Counted from the first letter of the stretch, positions 20,700-29,619 are shown. The stretch: DNA of 52,167 nt from JBBDIO01 sp040880365 (GCA_040880365.1 JBBDIO010000022.1:1-52167), one strand, 5' to 3'. Program-made: numbers and translations. The notes: generated from the sequence alone by a model not told the origin.

Positions 20700-20723
20700 A
20701 CTATATCTGCGCCCTTTTATCAA
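20695..20723 (-). promoter_or_regulatory. Sigma-70 promoter of the GntR-family gene
   Basis: On the minus strand, TTGATA (20718-20723) is followed by exactly 17 bp and a consensus TATAAT (20695-20700). The -35 overlaps the stop codon of the upstream amidohydrolase. It is the best promoter match I found in the window. Confidence 0.8.
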
Positions 20724-21955
20724 GTTTGGGGCGTGCGATTTTGCGTTAAATATTCCAGCGCGGTAGCGGTGAGGATGGCCGCGCCTACGGGCATGACGCG
20801 CTCATCAAAGTTGAAGGTGGCATTGTGGTGGGGACTGTGCCAGCCTTCGGCCGGGTCGGAGGCCCCGATGAGGATAAAGCAGCCGGGTGCGCGGTTGAGA
20901 AATTCCGACATGTCTTCGGCCACCATCATGGGCGTGATTTGCGTGACCTGATCCGCGCCCACCACGGCGGCGGCGATAGGCTGCAACAGCGCCGCGCCGG
21001 CTTCGCTATTGATGGTGGCGGGCACGGTGACATTATGTTCCAGCGTGCAGGTTGCGCCATGCGCGGCACAAATGTGTTCGGCCATTGCGGCCATGCGCTG
21101 CTTGAGCAGGTCATCGACCTGGGGATCAAACGAACGGATGGTGCCGGTGAGTTTGGCGCGTCCGGCGATGATGTTGCCCTGGTCGCCGCTGTGGAAACTG
21201 CCCACCGTGAGGACTGCGGTCTGGGTGGGATCGACGTTGCGGGCGACGATACTTTGCCAGGCAACCACGATCTGGCTGGCAACCAGCGTGGCGTCGATGG
21301 TTTCGTGGGGCGCGGCTCCGTGTCCGCCGCGACCTTCGACGGTGAGATTAAACATGCCCGCGCTGGCCCAAAGCGGGCCGGACTGCACGACGACCTGGTT
21401 GAGCGGCAGGCGGCTCCACAAATGCAGGCCAAAGGCCGCCGCGGGCACCGGATCGGCGAGTGCGCCATCCTGAATCATGCGGGCTGCGCCGCCCAATCCT
21501 TCTTCGGCAGGCTGAAAGACCAGCTTGACGCGTCCGCTCAGGCTGTTGCGCCGCTCGGCCAGCAACTGCGCCACGCCCATACCAATGGCCGTGTGCCCAT
21601 CGTGCCCACACGCGTGCATGACGCCATCGTTTTGCGAACGATAGGGCAGGTCGTTTTCTTCGTGGATGGGCAGGGCATCCATATCAAAGCGCAGCAACAC
21701 CGTGGGCGCGTCGGCGGGGGTGTTGTCGGCTTCCAGCAGCGCCACGACGCCGGTTTTGCCGACGCCGGTGGTCACTTCCAGCCCCAGGTCGCGCAGATGA
21801 TCTGCCACAATGCCCGCGGTGCGCACTTCCTGATAGCCCAATTCGGGGTGGGCATGGAAATCGCGCCGCCAGGTCTGGAGTTGGGGGAAAATTGCCTGGG
21901 CGGCCGCGAGTAGTTCGGCAGGTGTGGCGCTGGTCTGGGACGTGGTTTGTGGCAT
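20720..21955 (-). CDS. M20-family amidohydrolase (aminoacylase / IAA-amino-acid hydrolase type)
   Basis: A 411-residue zinc peptidase-family hydrolase that removes acyl or amide groups from amino acid conjugates. Metal ligands are visible in C-G-H-D-G-H (116-121), P-A-E-E-G (149-153) and the distal H-H-N region near 383-384. The lid domain begins after G-L-H-L-W. The length matches the M20D subgroup (HipO/AmhX-like). The substrate is unknown. Its stop codon overlaps the -35 box of the downstream GntR gene. Confidence 0.93.
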   Translation of the reverse strand: MPQTTSQTSATPAELLAAAQAIFPQLQTWRRDFHAHPELGYQEVRTAGIVADHLRDLGLEVTTGVGKTGVVALLEADNTPADAPTVLLRFDMDALPIHEENDLPYRSQNDGVMHACGHDGHTAIGMGVAQLLAERRNSLSGRVKLVFQPAEEGLGGAARMIQDGALADPVPAAAFGLHLWSRLPLNQVVVQSGPLWASAGMFNLTVEGRGGHGAAPHETIDATLVASQIVVAWQSIVARNVDPTQTAVLTVGSFHSGDQGNIIAGRAKLTGTIRSFDPQVDDLLKQRMAAMAEHICAAHGATCTLEHNVTVPATINSEAGAALLQPIAAAVVGADQVTQITPMMVAEDMSEFLNRAPGCFILIGASDPAEGWHSPHHNATFNFDERVMPVGAAILTATALEYLTQNRTPQT

Positions 21956-22008
21956 GAATGGCGGCTTTCTCGAAAGTGCTGGGTTGCTTGGCGATGGGGA
22001 CAGGTGTG

Positions 22009-22036
22009 CCCGGTTTACAGGCCCCGGTTTACAGAC
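22009..22036. repeat. 14-bp tandem duplication
   Basis: CCCGGTTTACAGGC (22009-22022) is followed by CCCGGTTTACAGAC (22023-22036) in the short spacer between the helicase stop and the amidohydrolase start. Confidence 0.8.
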
Positions 22037-22053
22037 GTAGAGGTGCGCGCCGG

Positions 22054-24027
22054 CTAGCGGCTTTCCAACGTTTCGTCGAGGATGATATTCGATTCGCGCA
22101 CGCGCTCATAGTCGCGGCGGGCTTGTACCAGCACATCGCCGATGGCATCAATGCGTTCGGCTAGTTCTTCCTGGCTGGCGCTGGCTTCCCAGGCTTCGCG
22201 CAGCAGGTCTTCGAAAGACTTGGCGCCGTTGACATTGCCCAGGATGAGATCCAGCTCGCCAATAACCAGTTCGAACATGCGGATTTTGCGCGCAAGCAGG
22301 TCGATGACGTGCGATTCGATGGTTTCGTTGCAACTCAGGTTAAAAATGGTCACATCCTGGGTTTGGCCCAGGCGGTGGAGACGCCCGATGCGTTGTTCTA
22401 CGCGCATGGGGTTCCAGGGCAGGTCATAGTTGATGAGCCGGCTGCAAAACTGGAGATTGCGACCCTCGGCGCCGCTTTCGGTGCTGACCATCACGCGCAC
22501 ACCCGCTTCGGGCGAATCGGGATCTTCGTTGCCGCGAAAGGCCGCCACTGCGGCCTCTTTCTGGTCGATATTCAGCCCCCCGTGAAAGCCAATCGCGGAG
22601 ATGCCCCAGGCGTGGAGTTGTTCGACAATCGTGCGCAGGGTGGCCCGGTATTCGGTGAAAATCAGGAATTTGCCGGGAAAGCGTTCCAGGATTTCGCGCA
22701 CGGCAACCAGTTTGCGGCCCACGGGAATGGATTCTGCCAGGCTCAGGAAGTGCTGCAATTCTGCGCGGGCTTTGTTGCCGTGGGCGCGGTCGCCTACCAT
22801 GCCGCGTAGGGTCGAGGCGACCGCTTGCGGGCTGCTGCTCAACTCCTTTTGCAGGGTCATGAGTGTCAGACGCAAATGCTTGTCACTATCGACGGCGCGA
22901 AAGCGACGGCGAATGTAGTCGGTGACTTCGGCGTAGAGCTGCCATTCCGGCTCGCTGAGGGTGAGGTGATAGATGGCTGCGCGGCGCATGGGAAAGGAGA
23001 CATCCACCTTGCTGCGCCGGTTGCGGATCATTACATCGTTGAGCAGGCGGCGCAGGGAAGGCGCATTTTTGGGCTGGCGGCTGTCGGCGTTTTCCAGGAA
23101 GTGGCGGCGAAAGGCGCGCACAGTGCCCAATTGCCCCGGCGACAGAATGGTGATGAGGCTGTATAGCTCCATCAAATCGTTCTGTACGGGCGTGGCGGTG
23201 AGCATGAGCACGTAGCGTTTGCGGATCTGGTTGACAAATTTCCAGGCCAGCGTGCTGCGGTTTTTGAGCTTGTGGGCTTCGTCCACAATCAGCAAGTCAT
23301 ATTCGCGGCTGAGAATTGCCTCGCTGTGCTGTTTGAGTTTGGCGCGATCCAGGCTGACCAGCCAGCGTCCGCTGGGTGCGGCGCGCAGGCTTTCCCACTC
23401 TTTCACAGAGTCGATCACGGTAAATTCTTCGTGGAATTTCTCGCTCAGTTCTTCGCGCCACTGCTCGGTGAGCGAGGCGGGGGTGAGCACCAGCACAGTC
23501 TGCACCAGCCCGCGCACTACCAGTTCCTTCATGATGATGCCCGCTTCGATGGTCTTGCCCAACCCGACTTCATCGGCGAGCAGCGCGCGCCCGCGCATCT
23601 GGTGCAAAGCCTTGAGCGCGGTCTCAATCTGGTGTTGGTAGTGGTCTACATTTAGTTCGTCGAGGCAGACCAGCTGGTCGAAGCCACGACTCAGGCGCAG
23701 CGCTTCTGCCGCGGCCCGCAACTGGTATAGCCCCAGGGGTTCGGGCGGGCGAATTCTGCCGTGGGTGCGGAAGAACGTATCCAGATTCTGATTGGTTTCG
23801 ATGAGGCGCGGGGGCAGAGAGACGCCCAATTCGGCGATGCGCCCGGCCATTTGGTGATCCACATTGTAGCGATAGCCGCAGCGGAAACAGCGCGTGGCGG
23901 TCTCTTCATCGAGCCAGGTGCACTGGGGACAACGCTTGCCCATGACCGCTTCTACGGACTTGGCGCGCTTTTTTTTGGTGTCGGGCGTTTCTTCGCTGAT
24001 TTCCAGCCATTCGAAGCGTTCTTGCAT
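22054..24027 (-). CDS. SNF2/RapA-like DEAD/DEAH helicase with N-terminal zinc ribbon
   Basis: A 657-residue superfamily-2 ATPase. A zinc ribbon (Cys33, 36, 47, 50) precedes the SNF2 core: Walker A G-L-G-K-T (155-159), D-E-A-H (249-252), motif III T-A-T-P, and the C-terminal helicase lobe with S-T-E-S-G-A-E-G-R-N-L-Q and Q-R-I-G-R-L-H-R-L-G-Q. The arrangement resembles RapA-type RNA-polymerase recycling or DNA-remodelling proteins, but the RapA N-terminal Tudor-like domains are absent. Similar standalone helicases also occur in defence islands; nothing around this gene supports that here. Start ATG at 24027. Confidence 0.9.
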   Translation of the reverse strand: MQERFEWLEISEETPDTKKKRAKSVEAVMGKRCPQCTWLDEETATRCFRCGYRYNVDHQMAGRIAELGVSLPPRLIETNQNLDTFFRTHGRIRPPEPLGLYQLRAAAEALRLSRGFDQLVCLDELNVDHYQHQIETALKALHQMRGRALLADEVGLGKTIEAGIIMKELVVRGLVQTVLVLTPASLTEQWREELSEKFHEEFTVIDSVKEWESLRAAPSGRWLVSLDRAKLKQHSEAILSREYDLLIVDEAHKLKNRSTLAWKFVNQIRKRYVLMLTATPVQNDLMELYSLITILSPGQLGTVRAFRRHFLENADSRQPKNAPSLRRLLNDVMIRNRRSKVDVSFPMRRAAIYHLTLSEPEWQLYAEVTDYIRRRFRAVDSDKHLRLTLMTLQKELSSSPQAVASTLRGMVGDRAHGNKARAELQHFLSLAESIPVGRKLVAVREILERFPGKFLIFTEYRATLRTIVEQLHAWGISAIGFHGGLNIDQKEAAVAAFRGNEDPDSPEAGVRVMVSTESGAEGRNLQFCSRLINYDLPWNPMRVEQRIGRLHRLGQTQDVTIFNLSCNETIESHVIDLLARKIRMFELVIGELDLILGNVNGAKSFEDLLREAWEASASQEELAERIDAIGDVLVQARRDYERVRESNIILDETLESR

Positions 24028-24429
24028 GGGTAAAGATTATATCCAACTTTGCCGGGAAATGCCATGTGCGCCCCCTGTCATTTGACAAAGCAATCTGCGC
24101 GCGTGTGCAATCACTGGTGGCGGTTTGCAGCCTGTCAGTCGCAGCGGTGCTTGGACAGCTTTTTAACAGCCATGTGCCTCATTTTCCGTGCTACACTCGC
24201 GATAGCCGACCGTATTTTACTATCGTATTTATCGCGTTTTACGAAATTTTACCAAGGTAATGGCTGGTAATGGCTGATAGCTTTCAGGCAATCCTCCCAT
24301 GTTTTGACCAGATTGTGAAGTCCCGAGTGGAGTCCCAATTGTGAAGTGACGGGCCAAACGCGGTCAGCCCAAATTGGGTGAAACGCACGCGGACGTCGAT
24401 TGATGTCCCCTTAGTTGATGGAGAAAAAA
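24028..24429. promoter_or_regulatory. Divergent spacer helicase / secreted protein (402 bp)
   Basis: No convincing gene. It contains A/T-tract units at an 11-bp step (24224, 24235, 24246), GGTAATGGCT twice in tandem (24256-24275), and ATTGTGAAGT twice 26 bp apart (24312 and 24338). The phased A/T tracts could bend DNA upstream of either gene. Confidence 0.45.
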
Positions 24430-25695
24430 ATGAAACGTATATGGCTGTTATATTTGCTGGTGGCGGCACTGTTTGCCGTAAGTGAGGGTGTGCTGGCGCA
24501 CAATGTTGCCTATGCACAATCGGGCACTGTCGCGCCTGCCGATGTGGACCCCGAACCCCAGCCGCCTACGCTGGAGGCGGTGCCCCTCTATGCCCCATTG
24601 ATGGGTTCGACACCGCCCGCAGCGTGTATCAGCGTGGATGTGCCTGCCACAACGCTGTCGCCGCTGCGCACCACCCCGGTTGAAGTGGAGGTCCTGACTC
24701 AGAGCGTCAATCAGGTCCAGCTTGGGGATCAGATTACCATCGCGAATGCTAGCGGCGTGGCAAGTTTCACATTTGATGCGGTGCCCAATCAGGTCTACAG
24801 TGTGCAGATCGATGGACGGCCCGCAGCCAATTGCGATTTTGCATTTGCCGAAACGCCCAGCCAATGGTTTGGGATACACGGCGATCCCTATGCGTGGGTG
24901 GGCCAACAGAGTTGGCTGGATCAGGATGGTTTGCTCTATCTCTTTACCGAGCCAACCACAGAGTTGGTGATTTCTTCGGATTTGCTGACCGCAGATGCGC
25001 CTAATGAGGGCCATTGGACCTATGTACTGCACTATGCCGGGGAAGCAATGGAGTTGTATGGCGGCATTTTGCGGCCGGGCAACGGCACGTTCCAGCACTT
25101 CTATCGGGTCGTGCTGATCACCGACGACGGGCGCGTTTTGCGGCTCACCAATCTGGGCCATGTACACAGCCCCGCGCGCACCGGCGACCTGACGGTAGAT
25201 AGCGGCCCCGGCACCCAATCGTATCTTTGGAACGAAAACGGCACCGTGGATCTGGACGGTTTCAGCATTGAGTTCAAGATTTCCCATACCCACAACGGCA
25301 TTCACCAGGCCGCGCTGGTCACCGTGCCCGCTGACAATAGCCAGTGGATTTTTTCGCGGGAACACAACGGCGGTGGCGCATTTATTTCGGCCCGTATTGA
25401 CGGGCGCGTCATCACCGATGACCCTGCCGACGTGGGTGGCGTCTTTGGGCGTTTGCTGCGCGACGAGGATCCGAATCTGGACAAGTGGGTGACCGGGGTG
25501 ACAGATGAAGGCGAGATGCCCGTCCGCTATCAGGCGCCTGCCGAGCCGGAAGCCGACGGCAGTGATGTCTCTGTAGAGCCGACTGATGCTGGCGACACTG
25601 ATGCAGGTGATACTCCTGTTGACGATACCAGTGCAGGCGACACTGACACAGGCGACACTGAGCCAGAGTCGAATGACTCGGATGTGCCGGCATAG
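24430..25695 (+). CDS. Secreted protein with Asp/Thr-rich pentapeptide tail, unknown function
   Basis: 421 residues. Residues 1-31 form a signal peptide (M-K-R followed by a hydrophobic core, ending near A-Y-A-Q-S). The body (about 35-365) has no family I recognise; it is rich in beta-prone sequence with few cysteines. The C-terminus is an acidic T-D-A-G-D repeat encoded by 15-bp units. The start ATG 24430 is fixed by GGAG at 24420-24423; an ATG at 24418 lacks this spacing. The stop codon falls inside the 55-base sequence duplicated at the scaffold gap, so the gene itself is complete. Confidence 0.8.
   Translation: MKRIWLLYLLVAALFAVSEGVLAHNVAYAQSGTVAPADVDPEPQPPTLEAVPLYAPLMGSTPPAACISVDVPATTLSPLRTTPVEVEVLTQSVNQVQLGDQITIANASGVASFTFDAVPNQVYSVQIDGRPAANCDFAFAETPSQWFGIHGDPYAWVGQQSWLDQDGLLYLFTEPTTELVISSDLLTADAPNEGHWTYVLHYAGEAMELYGGILRPGNGTFQHFYRVVLITDDGRVLRLTNLGHVHSPARTGDLTVDSGPGTQSYLWNENGTVDLDGFSIEFKISHTHNGIHQAALVTVPADNSQWIFSREHNGGGAFISARIDGRVITDDPADVGGVFGRLLRDEDPNLDKWVTGVTDEGEMPVRYQAPAEPEADGSDVSVEPTDAGDTDAGDTPVDDTSAGDTDTGDTEPESNDSDVPA
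25582..25666 (+). repeat. In-frame 15-bp coding repeat x5.5
   Basis: Units at 25582, 25597, 25612, 25627, 25642 and a partial one at 25657 encode T-D-A-G-D, T-D-A-G-D, T-P-V-D-D, T-S-A-G-D, T-D-T-G-D and T-E-P. This is the acidic tail of the secreted protein. Confidence 0.9.
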
Positions 25696-25873
25696 TTTAT
25701 GTCGTGCGCGGAACGCTANNNNNNNNNNNNNNNNNNNNNNNNNNNNNNNNNNNNNNNNNNNNNNNNNNNNNNNNNNNNNNNNNNNNNNNNNNNNNNNNNN
25801 NNNNNNNNNNNNNNNNNNCAGAGTCGAATGACTCGGATGTGCCGGCATAGTTTATGTCGTGCGCGGAACGCTA
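25664..25873. other. Scaffold gap 1: 100 N between identical 55-base ends
   Basis: Bases 25664-25718 are identical to 25819-25873 and flank exactly 100 N. If the two copies are one sequence, the stops of the secreted protein (plus) and the AAA ATPase (minus) face each other only 20 bp apart, and no DNA is missing. Confidence 0.9.
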
Positions 25874-27370
25874 GTTGACGGCCTTTTCCGAAGCGGCGCG
25901 CGCCCGCTGTGAGGCCCAGGCGCGCAGCATGGAGATCTCCTCCAGCATCATCTGGCTCAGGGGAACGGTGTCTTGCAGCACGTCCAGCAAGTCGGCCATT
26001 TCCAGGGGGCGGTTGATGTCGAACGCTTCGTAGAGACCCGCGATCACCGCCTGTTCGATCTCTGCACCCGATAGCCCGTCGGAGGCCATCGCCAGGGTGC
26101 GGAGATCGAACTGTTCGGGGTCGCGGTTGCGTTTGATGAGGTGGATCTTCCAGATTTCCGCGCGTTCGGCGGCATCGGGCAGATCCACAAAGAATATCTC
26201 GTCAAAGCGTCCTTTGCGCACCAGTTCGGGCGGCAGTTGATCCACAATATTGGCGGTGGCGATCACAAAGACGGGCGCCTGTTTTTCCTGCAACCAGGTG
26301 ATGAAGCTGCCAAATACGCGCGCCGCGGTGCCCGCGTCGCTCACATTGCTGGACCCCACGCCCGAAAAGCCCTTTTCGATCTCATCCACCCAGAGCACCA
26401 CCGGCGCAATGCTTTCGGCCACGCGGATGGCCGTGCGCAGATTTTCTTCGCTGGATCCTACCAGCGACGAGAAGAGCCGTCCCACATCCAGGCGCAGGAG
26501 AGGCAGCCGCCAGGAATTGGCGACCGATTTGGCGACCAGTGATTTGCCGCAACCCTGCACACCCACCAGCAGAATCCCCTTGGGTTCGGGCAGCCCAAAG
26601 GCGCGAGCTTCGTCGCTGAACGCGCGCACGCGCTTGCGCAACCACTCTTTCAGAATGCCCAACCCGCCCACATTCGCCAGCCGTTCATCTGATGTGTAGA
26701 ACTCCAGCAAGCCGCTTTTGCGGATAATCTGCTGCTTTTCGGCAGTCACCGCGGCAATGGCGTCGCCATCCAGTCGCCCCTGGGCCAGCACAATCGCCTT
26801 GGCGATGGCGTTGGAGGCTTCGCGGCTGGTTAGCCCCAGACAGGCCTGGATGAGCCGCGCGCGGCCGCGCCGGTCGAGGTCAACCGTGATGGCGTCGTGC
26901 TTTTTTCCGGCGCTGACAACGGAATCCAGCAGCCCGCCGAGTTCGGTGGCCGTGGGCAGGCTGAAATCGACGACGGTGATTTCCTTTTCCAGCTCGGCAG
27001 GGATTTTGAGGACGGGACCGAGCAGGATAACCGTTTTGCCGCTGGTTTCCAGGGCAAAGGCCGCTTCGCGCAGACGGCGCACCACGGTGTGCTCGCGCAA
27101 GAAGGGGTGAAAGTCGCGCAGGACCCAAATGCCGGCTTCTTCGGCTTCGATGATGCCTGCCAGCAGCGCGAGCGGATCGCGCTTGCCCGTGTCGGCCCGG
27201 TGTGGCAGGGCAGGATTCACCAGCCCCGATGTAACGCTCCACAGATAGAGTGGCTTGCGTTGCTGCGTTGCAAGGGCTTCAATTTCGACTAAGGCCCGCT
27301 GTTCTTCGGGGGTGATGACCCATAGCAGAGGATAGCGGGCGCGGATATAGACATCTAGCGTTTCTTGCAT
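25871..27370 (-). CDS. Ycf46-like AAA+ ATPase
   Basis: 499 residues. The N-terminal half (1-215) resembles the Ycf46 architecture, opening with L-D-V-Y-I-R-A-R-Y-P-L-L-W-V. A classical AAA module follows, with Walker A G-V-Q-G-C-G-K-S (270-277), Walker B V-L-W-V-D-E (325-330), sensor A-T-A-N and an R-K-G-R-F-D arginine-finger box (385-390). Ycf46-type ATPases are known from plastids and cyanobacteria, with a poorly defined role linked to photosynthesis or carbon uptake; here the role is unknown. I chose ATG 27370 because similarity begins there; a longer frame to 27529 would run into the upstream gene. It lies 7 bp behind the TerB_N-like gene, so the two are almost certainly co-transcribed. 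Confidence 0.85.
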   Translation of the reverse strand: MQETLDVYIRARYPLLWVITPEEQRALVEIEALATQQRKPLYLWSVTSGLVNPALPHRADTGKRDPLALLAGIIEAEEAGIWVLRDFHPFLREHTVVRRLREAAFALETSGKTVILLGPVLKIPAELEKEITVVDFSLPTATELGGLLDSVVSAGKKHDAITVDLDRRGRARLIQACLGLTSREASNAIAKAIVLAQGRLDGDAIAAVTAEKQQIIRKSGLLEFYTSDERLANVGGLGILKEWLRKRVRAFSDEARAFGLPEPKGILLVGVQGCGKSLVAKSVANSWRLPLLRLDVGRLFSSLVGSSEENLRTAIRVAESIAPVVLWVDEIEKGFSGVGSSNVSDAGTAARVFGSFITWLQEKQAPVFVIATANIVDQLPPELVRKGRFDEIFFVDLPDAAERAEIWKIHLIKRNRDPEQFDLRTLAMASDGLSGAEIEQAVIAGLYEAFDINRPLEMADLLDVLQDTVPLSQMMLEEISMLRAWASQRARAASEKAVN

Positions 27371-27377
27371 GTTTGTC

Positions 27378-28670
27378 TCACTGTAAATATTGGGAATAGG
27401 GCCAGATTTTCCACTTTTCCAATTCCGCGCCGTTGAAATAGACGCGTGTGGATGACCAACTCTGCACGTAGTCCCAGATGCGCCAAAAGCGGCGCAGTTC
27501 GCTACGTTTGAAGATGACACGGTGGACAAGCTGGCGATTTTCGTCCATCAACTGGGCATAGCCGGGCAGTTTTTGGGCGTTGCGCATGACAACTTCGAAA
27601 TATTCGGAGCGGCTGTTGCCAAATTCCAGGATGAGTTGCCAGCCCCGTTCGGGCAGCGCGCTTTCGCTTGCCACCGGCGGAATATGGCGCGGCGCAGATG
27701 TCGATGTAGAAGCCGCAGCGGTTGCGGCGACGTTGCCGGGCGTGGCCGCGGATGCCGCTTCGGTGATCGTTGCGGAACCAGATTCGGTGGCGGGCAGACT
27801 ATAAAGATCGCGCAGCAGCGGCAACAGGGGCGCGCGCAGGTCGGGCTGGGGAAATTCCAGGCGCAGACCCCGATGACTGGCGCGCCACGGTTGGGGCGCA
27901 GTGACATGTTCGGGCAACTGTTGCAGGGCGTGGTGCAAGAGCCGTTCGCCCAGGCTGGCTTCCAGCGAGGAGAGATGCAGGCGCAGCACATCGACGCCAA
28001 TCGGGTCTTCCACCGGCGCGGCATGGGGCGGTTGGATCGGCCAGAGTGTGGAGAGCGTGACCAGCTCGCGCGCGTCCAGTGGCTGGCCGAGCAGAGCCTG
28101 ACAGCCCAGCGCAATGCCTGCCAGCTCTGCGGGCAACAGATTCAGACCAATCCACGCCGCGAGACCCGCGCCATCCTGATCCAGCCAGAACGCCAGCAGT
28201 TGTACACGCCCCAGCGCAGGCGAACGAAGCCACGCGGGCGATTGCCACAGGCGGGGCAGCAGTTCGCGCGCCTGGGCTGCAAGCGCATCGCCGCCCAATA
28301 GCCGCACTTCCAGATGGGCACAGTAGAGCTGTTGATAGGCAGGCGGCGCGGGTTGGGTCGGGTCGTTGGAGGCCCAGGTGAGAAATTCATAGCGTTGGCG
28401 CGGGGAAAGCCCGGCATAGCCAACGCCCAGGCGCGGCGGTGTCTCTGTGCCCCCGCCATCGTCCACATGCAAGGTCAGATCGATGAGGGTAGGGTCAAGC
28501 TGGATCGCGTCCGGCTGGGTAGCTTCTGTGCCTATGTGCGTGCCTGCGCGGGCGCGCACATGCTCTGTGCCGGTGGCTAACGCCTGGTGTACAATGTGGG
28601 CGACCGGCGCAGCGTCTCCGGCAATGCGCAGCAGCGGGTTCAGTTGAATGGTAAGTGATTGTTGCGCCAT
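27378..28670 (-). CDS. Uncharacterised protein with a TerB_N-like segment, operon partner of the AAA ATPase
   Basis: 430 residues. Residues 81-125 (G-Y-A-G-L-S-P-R-Q-R-Y-E-F-L-T-W-A...Y-C-A-H-L-E-V-R-L-L) resemble the TerB_N domain pattern, in which a Y-x-x-L-S-P-x-x-R-x-x-Y-L-x-W is followed by L-Y-x-x-x-L-E-x-R-L-L. The middle is Leu/Ala-rich and helical, followed by an Ala/Ser/Thr-rich linker (about 300-345). The C-terminal 90 residues (from W-Q-L-I-L-E-F-G-N to the end, rich in Trp/Tyr) form a compact module I do not recognise. The start is ATG 28670; an upstream frame to 28694 is unlikely. It is the first gene of a two-gene unit with the Ycf46-like ATPase. Confidence 0.65.
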   Translation of the reverse strand: MAQQSLTIQLNPLLRIAGDAAPVAHIVHQALATGTEHVRARAGTHIGTEATQPDAIQLDPTLIDLTLHVDDGGGTETPPRLGVGYAGLSPRQRYEFLTWASNDPTQPAPPAYQQLYCAHLEVRLLGGDALAAQARELLPRLWQSPAWLRSPALGRVQLLAFWLDQDGAGLAAWIGLNLLPAELAGIALGCQALLGQPLDARELVTLSTLWPIQPPHAAPVEDPIGVDVLRLHLSSLEASLGERLLHHALQQLPEHVTAPQPWRASHRGLRLEFPQPDLRAPLLPLLRDLYSLPATESGSATITEAASAATPGNVAATAAASTSTSAPRHIPPVASESALPERGWQLILEFGNSRSEYFEVVMRNAQKLPGYAQLMDENRQLVHRVIFKRSELRRFWRIWDYVQSWSSTRVYFNGAELEKWKIWPYSQYLQ

Positions 28671-28711
28671 AGTTGCATCAAATGGGCCGTACACTGGTAT
28701 GTGGCAGTAAC

Positions 28712-28760
28712 TAAACGGTAGCCATTAAACGGTAGCCATTAAACGGTAGTCATTAAAGGG
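28712..28760. repeat. 14-bp tandem repeat x3.5 in a divergent promoter region
   Basis: TAAACGGTAGCCAT occurs at 28712-28725 and 28726-28739. TAAACGGTAGTCAT follows at 28740-28753, then a partial unit TAAAGGG. It lies between the divergent starts of the TerB_N-like gene and the PHP gene. Confidence 0.9.
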
Positions 28761-28928
28761 TTGCCCCGTTTGGGGCGGCGTGCGATAGGGTATCATACAA
28801 CCGGCGTGAACGCGACACAAGGTGGCGCGTCGCGACATGGCGTTTGCCCGCGACGCAGTTTGTAAATGGCGGCGGCGGGCTGTGTAGGGCGACATGAATT
28901 TCAGAGAACGCTTTGAGGAGTGAACATT

Positions 28929-29618
28929 TTGAGTGGAGCGGCGCGCTGGAAGGTGGATTTGCACTCACACACCGTCTATAGCAAGGACTGTCTGACGCGG
29001 CCTGCGGATTTGATCGAACGGGCGCGGGCCAGGGGGCTGCATAAAATTGCGGTGACCGAACACAACAACGTGGCGGGCGCGCGGGCGGCGAAACAATTGG
29101 CCCCGGATCTGGTGATTGTGGGGGAGGAGATCAAGACGACCGAAGGGGAGATCATCGCCTACTTTGTGCGCGAAGAAGTGCCCGCCGGTCTGACGCCCAA
29201 AGAGACCATCAAACGGCTGCGCGACCAGGGCGCAGTAATCAGCATACCCCATCCGCTGGATAGTTTGCGCGGGTCGGCAATGGGTCTGAAAAGTGTGATG
29301 GGCATTATCAAACAGGTGGATGCGCTGGAAGTTCTGAACGCGCGCTGTGTGCGCCCCCAGGACAACGCCGCCGCGGTCGAACTGGCCCGGCAGCATGGCA
29401 AGCTGGTCACCGCGGGCAGCGATGCGCACACGCTCTACGAGGTGGGGCGCGCCTGGCTGGAGATGCCGCCGTTTGATGATGACCCTGCGAGTTTTCTGGT
29501 TGCGCTGCGCCAGGCGCAGGTCGCGGGCGGAGTCAGCCCGTTTTGGCCGCATCTTGCCAGCACATATGCCAAGTGGCGCAAGCGGCTGCTGGGGATGCCG
29601 CGCTACGCGGTGGGGTAG
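28929..29618 (+). CDS. PHP-domain metal-dependent phosphoesterase
   Basis: 229 residues. The PHP motifs are D-L-H-S-H-T-V-Y-S-K-D near the N-terminus, V-T-E-H-N-N, I-S-I-P-H-P-L-D and the distal A-G-S-D-A-H. They give the His/Asp set that binds the metal centre. The family hydrolyses phosphoesters or nucleotides; no substrate is evident. The likely start is TTG 28929, 8 nt after GAGGAG (28915-28920). GTG 28920 would overlap that site. A 15-bp repeat lies directly after the stop. Confidence 0.87.
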   Translation: MSGAARWKVDLHSHTVYSKDCLTRPADLIERARARGLHKIAVTEHNNVAGARAAKQLAPDLVIVGEEIKTTEGEIIAYFVREEVPAGLTPKETIKRLRDQGAVISIPHPLDSLRGSAMGLKSVMGIIKQVDALEVLNARCVRPQDNAAAVELARQHGKLVTAGSDAHTLYEVGRAWLEMPPFDDDPASFLVALRQAQVAGGVSPFWPHLASTYAKWRKRLLGMPRYAVG

Positions 29619-29619
29619 G

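Noticed and set aside
22054..24027. Helicase as part of a defence island
   Set aside because: Neighbours are metabolic. No nuclease, methylase or toxin partner lies nearby.
24049..24270. 73-codon plus-strand frame in the helicase upstream region
   Set aside because: No ribosome-binding site and no coding character; it lies across phased A/T repeats.
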